From an uncultured beta proteobacterium (GTDB lineage: Bacteria; Pseudomonadota; Gammaproteobacteria; Burkholderiales; Burkholderiaceae_B), in NCBI GenBank assembly GCA_903924715.1, contig CAIYCP010000656.1, forward strand, positions 1-8,901: a DNA stretch of 8,901 nucleotides. Reading direction: 5' to 3'. This document shows, piece after piece, positions 1-6,115 of this stretch. The notes beneath the pieces are model-generated. The model searched no databases. It saw only the letters and a program-made list of their open reading frames with translations, and was not told where the DNA came from. The number at the start of each line of letters is the position of its first letter. Within the stretch, counting starts at the first letter, position 1. A program made the position numbers and the translations under genes.

Positions 1-510
1 CTAGAGTGGCAGGCTGTGCCAAGTATTTTGTACCGTTCTGCATTGTTAACTGCCTCAGTGTTGTTAATCATTGGCATGTCGGCATCCTTTGCCTGGGTCT
101 TAACGATTGAGGGCGTGCCTCAAACGATGGCAAACTGGATTGTGGGCATGCACCTCAATGTCTGGACCTTTTTGATTGTGGTCAACATTTTCTTATTGCT
201 CTTTGGTATTTTCATCGAACCCTTGCCTGGGGTGATGGTTCTAGTCCCTATCTTGGCACCGGTCGCGGCCAGCATGGGCGTCGAGCCCATTCACTTCGCA
301 ATGATCGTGATCTACAACCTTACCCTTGGGATGATTACCCCACCCGTTGGCGGATTGTTGTTCGTTACCTCAAACGTGTCGCAAGTGCCGCTAACAGACC
401 TTACCCGAGAGCTCAAGCCGTTTTTGTGGGCTCACGGCGTTGTTCTGATGCTGTTGACTTTCGTTCCTGCTTTAAGCAACTGGCTGCCACATATGATGGG
501 TTACAAATAG
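1..510 (+). CDS. TRAP transporter large permease subunit (DctM family), C-terminal part
   Basis: This is the C-terminal 169 residues of a TRAP large permease, the inner-membrane subunit that moves organic acids together with sodium ions. The frame is open to the left edge, so the start lies outside the window; the GTG at 16 is an internal Val codon, not a start. The visible part has several hydrophobic membrane segments. It shows the typical DctM stretch FIEPLPG, then VPILAPVAASMGV, then the family signature GMITPPVGGLLFV at about in-window residues 110-122. The gene ends with TAG after a final hydrophobic helix. A Bug-type receptor follows 82 nt downstream on the same strand, which is unusual because TRAP permeases normally work with a DctP-type receptor and a small DctQ subunit. 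Those could be encoded upstream, outside the window. The family call is secure and the substrate is unknown. Confidence 0.93.
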   Translation, partial: LEWQAVPSILYRSALLTASVLLIIGMSASFAWVLTIEGVPQTMANWIVGMHLNVWTFLIVVNIFLLLFGIFIEPLPGVMVLVPILAPVAASMGVEPIHFAMIVIYNLTLGMITPPVGGLLFVTSNVSQVPLTDLTRELKPFLWAHGVVLMLLTFVPALSNWLPHMMGYK

Positions 511-532
511 CGTAGATCCCAGAGCAATCATC

Positions 533-563
533 CAAGCGCCAAGTATAAAAAACCTCGCGCTTG
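533..563. repeat. 7-bp inverted repeat in the TRAP permease-Bug gap
   Basis: CAAGCGC at 533-539 is the exact reverse complement of GCGCTTG at 557-563, with a 17-nt A-rich loop. It lies 22 nt after the permease stop and 29 nt before the Bug start. No T-run follows either arm, so it is not a standard intrinsic terminator. It could be an mRNA hairpin that tunes expression of the downstream gene, an operator, or chance. Confidence 0.3.
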
Positions 564-592
564 CTGATCATCAAAAAGTCATCGAGGTAATC

Positions 593-1594
593 ATGTCAAT
601 ATTTACACTTACTCGCCCACGCTCAGCACTCCTAGCTTTAATAGCATTTGTAAGTGCCCTAACCGTTGTAGGCTTAAGCAGCCCAGCACAAGCGCAAGCT
701 AACTACCCAGACAAACCTATTCGCGTCGTCGTACCCTACACACCAGGCGGAGGCTCCGATACCAATGCACGAATGTTGGCGCAGCCAATGTCCACCATAT
801 TGGGACAACCAATCGTCATCGAAAATAAACCAGGGGCCAGTGGCGTCGTTGGTGCGATGGCAGTTTTACAATCACCCGCCGATGGATACACCGTCTTTTA
901 TGATTCGTTTGCGTATGCCGTGAACGCCGTGATGCGTCAGTTGCCTTTTGATCCCATCAAAGACATGATCCCGGTATCGCAGGCAATCAACATGCCACTT
1001 ATCTTGGTGGTCCCAGCCTCGAGCCCTTTTAAAACCGTCAAAGAACTCGTGGATTTTGCAAAAGCAAATCCCAATAAGCTGGACTATGGTTCGTATGGTG
1101 CCGGTGGCGCTGCCCATTTAGCAGCAGAGATGCTTCAACGCGACGCTGGCATTCAATGGGTGCATGTCCCCTACAAAGGGGGCGCCCAAGCGATTGCCGA
1201 CGTCTTAGCCGGCAGATTAGCAGGATATTTTTCAAATCCCATTACCGCATTACCGCACTTGAAATCAGGAAAAATTCGACCGCTGGGCACAACCGGCGCA
1301 ACAAAAATGGAGGCGCTTCCTGGGGTCCCCACTTTCGAAGAACTGGGCTACCCTGGGTTTCAAGTGGTCGAATGGAATGGTTTCTTTGTCGCCAAGGGCA
1401 CGCCCGTTCACGCCATTGAGCGACTCGCCAAGGCGATTCACGAAGCCGCTAAAGACCCAACCGTCAAAGCGCGCATGGAGTCAATGGGCATTGAACCTGT
1501 GGGCAATACCCCCGAGCAATTCACAACCTTCTTGCAAGGCGAAATCAAACAATGGCGCGCACTGGTTCAAAGCAACAATATTCGCGCCGACTAG
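593..1594 (+). CDS. Bug-family (TctC-type) periplasmic solute-binding receptor
   Basis: This is a complete 333-residue Bug protein, a periplasmic receptor that binds small carboxylates or similar acids for a tripartite tricarboxylate-type transporter. Residues 1 to about 34 form a signal peptide: a charged start, a hydrophobic core, and an AQA cleavage site before NYPDKPIR. The mature part opens with the family hallmark PDKPIRVVVPYTPGGGSD (residues 39-56). IENKPGASG follows at 76-84, DGYT at 97-100, and the conserved VPYKGG loop at 192-197. Length is normal for the family. The ATG at 593 is preceded by a good ribosome-binding site, GAGG at 584-587 with 5-nt spacing. The gene follows a TRAP permease end on the same strand and ends 10 nt before a convergent SDR gene. 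No TctA or TctB gene is present. The ligand cannot be predicted; the family call is secure. Confidence 0.95.
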   Translation: MSIFTLTRPRSALLALIAFVSALTVVGLSSPAQAQANYPDKPIRVVVPYTPGGGSDTNARMLAQPMSTILGQPIVIENKPGASGVVGAMAVLQSPADGYTVFYDSFAYAVNAVMRQLPFDPIKDMIPVSQAINMPLILVVPASSPFKTVKELVDFAKANPNKLDYGSYGAGGAAHLAAEMLQRDAGIQWVHVPYKGGAQAIADVLAGRLAGYFSNPITALPHLKSGKIRPLGTTGATKMEALPGVPTFEELGYPGFQVVEWNGFFVAKGTPVHAIERLAKAIHEAAKDPTVKARMESMGIEPVGNTPEQFTTFLQGEIKQWRALVQSNNIRAD

Positions 1595-1604
1595 TTAGAA
1601 CGCT
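1595..1604. other. 10-nt convergent junction between Bug and SDR genes
   Basis: The plus-strand Bug gene and the minus-strand SDR gene end 10 nt apart. The junction and the SDR stop contain the 8-bp palindrome TTAGCTAA at 1605-1612. There is no GC-rich hairpin with a T-run, so termination probably occurs elsewhere or by Rho, and the transcripts may overlap. Confidence 0.5.
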
Positions 1605-2372
1605 TTAGCTAATCGTCACACCGCCGTCAATCACCAAACTTTGACCCGTCATAAACGAACCTGCCTGCGACGCTAAAAAGACAGCAGCGCCGGCAATTTC
1701 ATCGGGCTCACCGATGCGACGTAGCGGTGTGGTCGAGACGCGCTTGGCTAGATTCGCTTCATCTTCCCACAACGCGCGTGCAAAGTCGGTTTTCACTAAA
1801 CCGGGCGCAATGCAATTGACGCGAATATTGTGCGGGCCGTATTCCACTGCCAGATTGCGGGCGAGCTGCATATCGGCAGCCTTACTGATGCCGTAGGCCC
1901 CAATCACTGATGAACCTTTCAGCCCACCAATCGAAGATACGATAATGATGGAACCTGCTCGTCGGGCGATCATCTCTGGGACAACATAACTAATCAACCA
2001 GTGGTTCGCGACGATATTGTTATCGAGGATTTTGCGAAACTGATCATCCGCAATGTTGGCTTGCGGGCCGTAATAGGGATTACTGGCCGCGTTACATACC
2101 AAGATATCGACCTTACCAAACTCACGTTTGGCGGTGACCACCAAATTTTCAAGCTCTGCCTTTGACGAAATATTGGCAGGCACAGAAATCGCAGTGTTTG
2201 CGCCATGGCGCTGATTGATGGCGTCGGCCACCTCTTGGCATGCGGGCGCTTTGCGTGAGGATATGACCACTTTGGCCCCGTGCTCGGCCATGCGTTCGGC
2301 AATCGCTTTCCCGATGCCGCGCGACGAGCCGGTAATCACGGCGACTTGTCCCTCAAGATTAAATAGGTTCAT
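1605..2372 (-). CDS. SDR family NAD(P)-dependent oxidoreductase, DHRS4-like
   Basis: This 255-residue classical short-chain dehydrogenase should oxidise an alcohol or reduce a carbonyl with NAD(P)H in the cytoplasm. It carries the nucleotide-binding TGSSRGIG at residues 14-21, NAAS at 94-97 in place of the usual NNAG, catalytic Ser147, and the Tyr160-x3-Lys164 pair in YGISK. IAPGLVKTDFARALW follows at 188-202 and the end is VIDGGVTIS. The NAASNP form and the KTDFARALW stretch resemble the DHRS4 carbonyl reductase subgroup; that is my reading from memory of the family. The ATG at 2372 has AAGAG at 2382-2386, 9 nt upstream. It is the last gene of a four-gene minus-strand run, 62 nt after the small RHH-like gene. 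SDR members around 255 residues cover many substrates, so none is assigned. Confidence 0.93.
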   Translation of the reverse strand: MNLFNLEGQVAVITGSSRGIGKAIAERMAEHGAKVVISSRKAPACQEVADAINQRHGANTAISVPANISSKAELENLVVTAKREFGKVDILVCNAASNPYYGPQANIADDQFRKILDNNIVANHWLISYVVPEMIARRAGSIIIVSSIGGLKGSSVIGAYGISKAADMQLARNLAVEYGPHNIRVNCIAPGLVKTDFARALWEDEANLAKRVSTTPLRRIGEPDEIAGAAVFLASQAGSFMTGQSLVIDGGVTIS

Positions 2373-2434
2373 AGCGTTTTTCTCTTGTCAGTTTTTTTTA
2401 AAATCAGAGTGAAAATTTGATGCCTAGTCTAAGC

Positions 2435-2698
2435 TTAAACAGCCATTCCTTTGCGAATTAAATCGTCCACCAACTCGTTCATACCCAGTACACGCGCCTT
2501 AGCAAGCGTTTGTAATTCAGCAGCGAGTTGAGCATTCAGCTTCACCGCAAACGGGATCAAGCCCTTTTCTTGATCGAGCTTTCTTTGCTCTTTACGATCG
2601 AGCACACCGCCTTGCGCAAAACGATCAGGTGTACCAGCTTGCTTGAGCTTGCCATCAATCTTTAGGCCTAAGTTTTTATAGAGATCAGTCTTTTTCAT
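2435..2698 (-). CDS. Small ribbon-helix-helix-like protein of unknown function
   Basis: This 87-residue protein has no function I can name. The first half is charged and Lys/Arg-rich (MKKTDLYKNLGLKIDGKL, then the DRKEQRKLDQEKG stretch at about 34-46). The second half, about residues 48-86, has the shape of a ribbon-helix-helix fold: a short beta-strand PFAVKLN, helix LAAELQTLAKAR, a turn at VLGMN, and helix ELVDDLIRKGM. RHH proteins bind DNA as dimers through the strand, so a small regulator is possible; this rests on pattern only. I have the impression of similar hypothetical proteins in Burkholderiales, but this is memory, not a search. The ATG at 2698 has AAAGG 8 nt upstream. The gene sits between the GST (30-nt gap) and the SDR (62-nt gap) on the same strand. 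A 13-bp palindrome lies at its start and could be its own operator. Confidence 0.8.
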   Translation of the reverse strand: MKKTDLYKNLGLKIDGKLKQAGTPDRFAQGGVLDRKEQRKLDQEKGLIPFAVKLNAQLAAELQTLAKARVLGMNELVDDLIRKGMAV

Positions 2699-2699
2699 A

Positions 2700-2712
2700 C
2701 AAAGGGCCTTTG
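2700..2712. promoter_or_regulatory. 13-bp palindrome over the RBS of the RHH-like gene, candidate operator
   Basis: CAAAGG (2700-2705), one central base, then CCTTTG (2707-2712) forms a perfect 6+1+6 inverted repeat. On the minus strand its left arm contains the AAAGG ribosome-binding site and its right arm ends 1 nt before the ATG of the RHH-like gene. The 1-nt centre suits a DNA site for a dimeric protein better than an RNA hairpin. RHH regulators often bind such short palindromes at their own start. The operator role is inference. Confidence 0.35.
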
Positions 2713-2728
2713 GGTTAAACGAAAAATA

Positions 2729-3352
2729 TTAAAGGTTGTGCAAGGGCGCGATCTTTTGCACCGCAGGCAACGCCAACATGCGTTTGTAGTGATCTGCCAC
2801 GCGCGGAAACTTTGCCACATCGACTCCATTTGGTGCGAGCCAAAGGGTGAGGATGAATAAATAGGGGTCTGCCACGCTGAAGTTCTGACCCATCACCCAG
2901 GGGCCACGAAGTACCTCACGCTCGATCAAATTAAAACAGTCAATCATGTTTTGTGCGACCTTGGCTTTCATGGACTGCTGTGCCGCGACATCATCCGCCC
3001 ACCGTGGGCCGCGTGTGCCGTGGGCATGCGCCACATGCACGGTTGAACAGAACCAACTATTCACCGACTGCAGATGCGCGAGTTCAAACGGATCATCTAG
3101 CGGAGCCAAGCCGCTTTGGGGATATGTCTGGGCCAGATACAACAATATTGCAGGCGTCTCGGTGATCACACCACGCTCAGTCACCAAGGCCGGCACACGG
3201 CCTTTTGCATTAATCGCGAGATACTCAGGCGAGCGTTGTTGATTCGCCTGAAAATCAAGCTTGATCGCCTCAAAGTCGGCGCCGATGTGTGCCAGAACAA
3301 TGTGGCTTGCCAAGGCGCAAGAACGTGGTGAGTAATAAAAACGAGGCGTCAT
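2729..3352 (-). CDS. Glutathione S-transferase family protein
   Basis: This 207-residue cytosolic GST has the two-domain layout. The N-terminal thioredoxin-like domain (about residues 4-78) has YYSPRSCALASHI with Cys12 where bacterial beta-class GSTs carry their active-site Cys. It also has the cis-proline loop GRVPALV at 51-57 and TETPAILLYLA at 64-74, equivalent to the glutathione-contacting ESxAI segment. The helical C-terminal domain has the N-capping motif FSVADPYLF at 158-166. Likely role: conjugation, isomerisation or reductive handling of an electrophile with glutathione. Start choice: an ATG at 3361 is also in frame, but AAAAGGA at 3361-3367 overlaps that codon and sits 8 nt before the ATG at 3352, so 3352 is preferred. 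It lies 31 nt after the FAD monooxygenase and 30 nt before the RHH-like gene, so it is probably cotranscribed. The motifs do not point to zeta-class maleylpyruvate isomerase. Confidence 0.93.
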   Translation of the reverse strand: MTPRFYYSPRSCALASHIVLAHIGADFEAIKLDFQANQQRSPEYLAINAKGRVPALVTERGVITETPAILLYLAQTYPQSGLAPLDDPFELAHLQSVNSWFCSTVHVAHAHGTRGPRWADDVAAQQSMKAKVAQNMIDCFNLIEREVLRGPWVMGQNFSVADPYLFILTLWLAPNGVDVAKFPRVADHYKRMLALPAVQKIAPLHNL

Positions 3353-3360
3353 CGCAATCA

Positions 3361-3367
3361 TCCTTTT
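3361..3367 (-). promoter_or_regulatory. Ribosome-binding site that fixes the GST start
   Basis: On the minus strand AAAAGGA is followed by 8 nt and the ATG at 3352. The same element abuts and overlaps the alternative ATG at 3361, which is too close to be served by it. Confidence 0.7.
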
Positions 3368-3383
3368 CAGAAATTTTTAGTTT

Positions 3384-4601
3384 TTATACCGGTACAGCAG
3401 TGACATCATATTCATACAACCATTGGTAGCGCGCGCGCACCTTTTCAGGCGTCCATTCGCGGTTGACGTACTCTTCAGCAGAGGCGGCATCTGCCAAGGT
3501 ACGACTTTGAAACCGCTTACCATTTTCGGCCGAGCCCAACACCACCTTTGTCGTACGTTCGATTCGTGCCGCTTGATAACGTTTCAGGCCTTGCTCGATA
3601 TCATCGCCGGCAGCCTCAAGCGCACGGGCCAGTACAAAGCCATCTTCTAAAGACATGCCAGCGCCCTGCGCAAGCATCGGCAACATTGAATGACAAGCAT
3701 CGCCTAAGAGGCTGACACGGCCCACGCTCCACTGCGGCAGCGGTTCACGCCCCATTAATGCCCATTTGTAGGGTGTGGAAAAAAGTTTGATCATGCTATG
3801 GATATCTTCATTCCAACCCGCAAAGGTGGCGTGACACTCTTCGTGCGTGCCTTGTGCGCTCCACGATTCAACCTGCCAGCCTTCGACTTCCATGATGCCG
3901 TTGAAATTCATATATTCGCCACGATGCACCGGATAATGCACGACGTGACCACCGGGGCCCACCCAGTTTGTTCCAACCATACGACGCATGTGCACAGGCA
4001 ATTTATCCATCGGAACCACACCGCGCCACGACAACATCCCGGTATAGACGGGGTTGTCATCCCCAAATAAACCATGCCGAATGCGTGAGTGCACGCCATC
4101 GGCACCAATCAAACCGTCACCATGCACCGCGCATTGCTGACCGCCGCTTTCATAATGAAGCGTGACTCCCTGAGCCGTTTGATCAAAACCATGGCATTTT
4201 GCATTTAAATGAATAGCATCTGGTTTTTCGCGACGCACACCTTCAGCCAAAACGGCTAATAAGTCTGGCCGGTACGTCAGATAGTGACCAAACCCATAGC
4301 GCTCAACCGACTCAAGCCCGACCTCAAAGAGTTTCCAAGCCTGCCCAGTATTCCAAAGGCGTATTTCTTTGCCCTCGGCCTCACAGGCTAAAGCGCGAAA
4401 TGCGGGTAATACCCCAAGCTCGTGCAGCACGCGTACGCCATTGGCGCTAAGTTGCACACCAGCACCCACTTCGCGTAATTCAGAGGCTTGCTCGTAAACA
4501 TCGACATCAAAGCCGCGCTTCAATAAAGCCAAGGCGGCGGTCAGGCCGCCAATACCACCACCCGCGATCAATATATGGGGGCGTTTAGATTGAAAAGTCA
4601 T
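3384..4601 (-). CDS. FAD-dependent aromatic monooxygenase, salicylate hydroxylase-like
   Basis: This 405-residue group A flavoprotein monooxygenase probably hydroxylates an aromatic acid using NAD(P)H and O2. It has the FAD-binding GGGIGG at residues 14-19, and VYEQASELREVGAGVQLSANG at 35-55 as in salicylate and 3-hydroxybenzoate hydroxylases. The DG motif region GLIGADGVHSRIR is at 163-175, and the GD motif region GRVSLLGDACHSMLPMLAQG is at 294-313. The C-terminal WLYEYDVTAVPV resembles salicylate and 6-hydroxynicotinate hydroxylases. Length is normal. The frame extends to a TTG at 4655, but the ATG at 4601 is chosen because AAAGAG lies 7 nt upstream and the FAD motif then falls at the usual distance. 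It heads a minus-strand run with a GST, an RHH-like gene and an SDR, and diverges from an MFS gene. No ring-cleavage gene is nearby, so the substrate is open. Confidence 0.94.
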   Translation of the reverse strand: MTFQSKRPHILIAGGGIGGLTAALALLKRGFDVDVYEQASELREVGAGVQLSANGVRVLHELGVLPAFRALACEAEGKEIRLWNTGQAWKLFEVGLESVERYGFGHYLTYRPDLLAVLAEGVRREKPDAIHLNAKCHGFDQTAQGVTLHYESGGQQCAVHGDGLIGADGVHSRIRHGLFGDDNPVYTGMLSWRGVVPMDKLPVHMRRMVGTNWVGPGGHVVHYPVHRGEYMNFNGIMEVEGWQVESWSAQGTHEECHATFAGWNEDIHSMIKLFSTPYKWALMGREPLPQWSVGRVSLLGDACHSMLPMLAQGAGMSLEDGFVLARALEAAGDDIEQGLKRYQAARIERTTKVVLGSAENGKRFQSRTLADAASAEEYVNREWTPEKVRARYQWLYEYDVTAVPV

Positions 4602-4751
4602 CTGCGAACTCTTTAGTTGCTTTACCACTGCCTCGACCACGGCAGCACAAAGCAAATATTAACGCAGTGTGTATACGCGCTAAACTGATTGATAGAAGAT
4701 TTAAACGAATTTCACCCGTTTTCCCACCTGTTTAATTCAATCACAACAAAA
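4602..4751. promoter_or_regulatory. Divergent intergenic region between FAD monooxygenase and MFS genes
   Basis: This 150-nt stretch must hold promoters for both divergent genes. I find no convincing -35/-10 pair on either strand. Visible structure is a 5-bp inverted repeat CTGCC/GGCAG (4628-4632 and 4641-4645), a GTATAC palindrome at 4671-4676, and CAGT/ACTG arms at 4665-4668 and 4684-4687. A shared regulator site is plausible because the genes diverge, but none is recognised. Confidence 0.4.
4609..4614 (-). promoter_or_regulatory. Ribosome-binding site of the FAD monooxygenase
   Basis: AAAGAG on the minus strand ends 7 nt before the ATG at 4601. It supports that start over the in-frame TTG at 4655. 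Confidence 0.6.
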
Positions 4752-5975
4752 ATGGTCGGTCCTCTGGTACAGGTCTTTCAGCGAAGCGCCCTGCGTCATC
4801 GCAGTTTTCGGATGCTTTGGATTGCGACCTTGCTCTCTTCTACAGCTCGCTGGGCCGATTTAGTCGTGGTCGGTTGGTTGACGCTTGAGTTGACCGATTC
4901 TGCCTTGATGGTGGGGATTGTGACGGCCTGCAAAATGGCCGGAATCGTGTTATCCCCATTAATGGGCGTTGCAGTAGATCGCATGGATCGCCGCAAACTA
5001 TTAATGCTCGCCTCGATGGTCAGTGGATTGAACTCGGCGCTCATGTTGGCGCTCTTGTTGACGGGTCAACTAACGGTTACCTATCTTGTGACAATCTCGT
5101 TGGTCAGCAGCCTAATCTGGGCGCTCGATAATCCCACACGCCAGGCCTTTGTACCCGATCTGGTTGAGCCCGAAGATCTCAACAATGCCATCGCGACCAA
5201 CTCGGTTGCAACTGAAATCACGGTCATTGCTGGGCCCGCTCTAGGCGGTTTATTGATTCCGATTTTTGGTATGAGTGGTGCGTATTGCCTCATCACAATT
5301 ATTTATTGTCTAGATCTATTGGTGCTTTTTCAACTCAAAGGTGTTAAACAATCTGCACCGCAACTGCACGAATCACCTATTCAAAGTCTACTAAACGGCT
5401 TTCGCTACGCCTGGGGAAATCACGCCGTACTTTTTCCACTACTGATTGCCTTAATGCTGAACCTCCTTGTTGCGCCCTACCGCTACTCGTTCTTACCCCT
5501 TTTTGCACGTTACATTCTGGACGCGGGCCCTGAAGGCTATGGCTTTCTGACCTCAATGGCAGGCTGCGGCGCTCTGGTGACCGGACTCTGGATGATTTCG
5601 CAAAAAAGAATCGGGCGTCGAGGACATCTGCTTCTACTCGGTGGCCTGCTATGGCCAGCGACCTTATTCCTATTTTCGCTTTCGACGTCTTATTACTTAT
5701 CCCTGATACTCGTCTTCTTAGCCGGGCTTGCGCAAGCAATCTGCTGGACGATGATCGCGACTCTAATTTTAAGCAACACAGCGCAGTCGATGCGTGGTCG
5801 CGTCATGGGCCTGCGAACAGGCGTTGTCATCAGCCTGCCCTTTGGAAACCTGTTGGCGGGCGCCGCAGCGCAGAGCTGGGGTCCTTCAGTCGCGATGGGG
5901 GCTTACACCGCCACGGCCGTACTGCTAATGACTTTGATCTTTATCCTGGCGCCCAAATTACGAAAGTTAGAGTAG
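4752..5975 (+). CDS. MFS transporter, EntS/MFS_3-like exporter type
   Basis: This is a 407-residue major facilitator superfamily inner-membrane transporter with many hydrophobic segments, consistent with about 12 helices. The start, HRSFRMLWIATLLSSTARWAD, resembles the MFS_3 group that includes the enterobactin exporter EntS. The MFS motif A in the loop between helices 2 and 3 is clear: GVAVDRMDRRKLL at residues 72-84. DNPTRQAFVPDLV, also typical of this group, lies near residue 127. Transport is probably proton-driven export of a small molecule, but the substrate is unknown. The frame also opens at a TTG at 4689. I prefer the ATG at 4752 because homologues of this type begin close to the first helix, yet no good ribosome-binding site precedes either codon, so the start is uncertain. 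It diverges from the FAD monooxygenase operon, which suggests linked control, and converges with the YkuK-family gene. Confidence 0.92.
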   Translation: MVGPLVQVFQRSALRHRSFRMLWIATLLSSTARWADLVVVGWLTLELTDSALMVGIVTACKMAGIVLSPLMGVAVDRMDRRKLLMLASMVSGLNSALMLALLLTGQLTVTYLVTISLVSSLIWALDNPTRQAFVPDLVEPEDLNNAIATNSVATEITVIAGPALGGLLIPIFGMSGAYCLITIIYCLDLLVLFQLKGVKQSAPQLHESPIQSLLNGFRYAWGNHAVLFPLLIALMLNLLVAPYRYSFLPLFARYILDAGPEGYGFLTSMAGCGALVTGLWMISQKRIGRRGHLLLLGGLLWPATLFLFSLSTSYYLSLILVFLAGLAQAICWTMIATLILSNTAQSMRGRVMGLRTGVVISLPFGNLLAGAAAQSWGPSVAMGAYTATAVLLMTLIFILAPKLRKLE

Positions 5976-5998
5976 CTGCGGCTCAAAGCACGAAGCGC

Positions 5999-6115
5999 TT
6001 ATGAACGAAAGCTCGTCTTGTCTGTTCCTTGGTGCAAGGCTTTAAGTTGGCGATCGACCGCATCCGCATGTGCGGCAAGCGCATTCGTGTCTAGATCAGC
6101 TTTAGGCCGAGGCTC
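5999..6115 (-). other. Possible frameshifted C-terminal tail of the YkuK-family gene
   Basis: In the -1 frame relative to the YkuK-family gene, 38 codons are open from just after a TAG at 6116-6118 to a TAA at 5999. They read EPRPKADLDTNALAAHADAV and then DRQLKALHQGTDKTSFRS. The stretch has an alanine-rich amphipathic helix-like composition and ordinary codons, and it has no start codon of its own with a ribosome-binding site. It fills most of the gap to the convergent MFS gene. It could be the true end of the protein after a one-base loss or sequencing error, or chance. Confidence 0.4.

Noticed and set aside
872..1419. Open frames on both strands inside the first Bug gene
   Set aside because: They are shadows of a well-supported receptor gene, with no family motifs or ribosome-binding sites.
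2729..3352. GST as maleylpyruvate isomerase of a gentisate pathway beside a 3-hydroxybenzoate 6-hydroxylase
   Set aside because: The active-site region is SPRSCALAS with a beta-class-like Cys, not the zeta-class SSCSxRVRIAL pattern, and no gentisate dioxygenase or fumarylpyruvate hydrolase is present.
4601..4655. TTG at 4655 as the start of the FAD monooxygenase
   Set aside because: The 18 extra residues precede the expected N-terminus, and the ATG at 4601 has its own ribosome-binding site.
4689..4751. TTG at 4689 as the start of the MFS gene
   Set aside because: It adds 21 residues before the first helix with no ribosome-binding site; the ATG at 4752 fits the family better, though not decisively.
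5377..5739. A 120-codon minus-strand open frame inside the MFS gene
   Set aside because: Its translation is Arg/Ser-rich with no recognisable domain and lies wholly within a clear transporter gene.
6027..6039. Small hairpin CCTTG-GTG-CAAGG between the convergent MFS and YkuK-family genes as a terminator
   Set aside because: The stem is only 5 bp and no T-run follows on either strand. It may also lie in the frameshifted coding tail.
6064..6075. CCGCA-TG-TGCGG as a terminator hairpin
   Set aside because: The 2-nt loop cannot close the full stem and there is no T-run.
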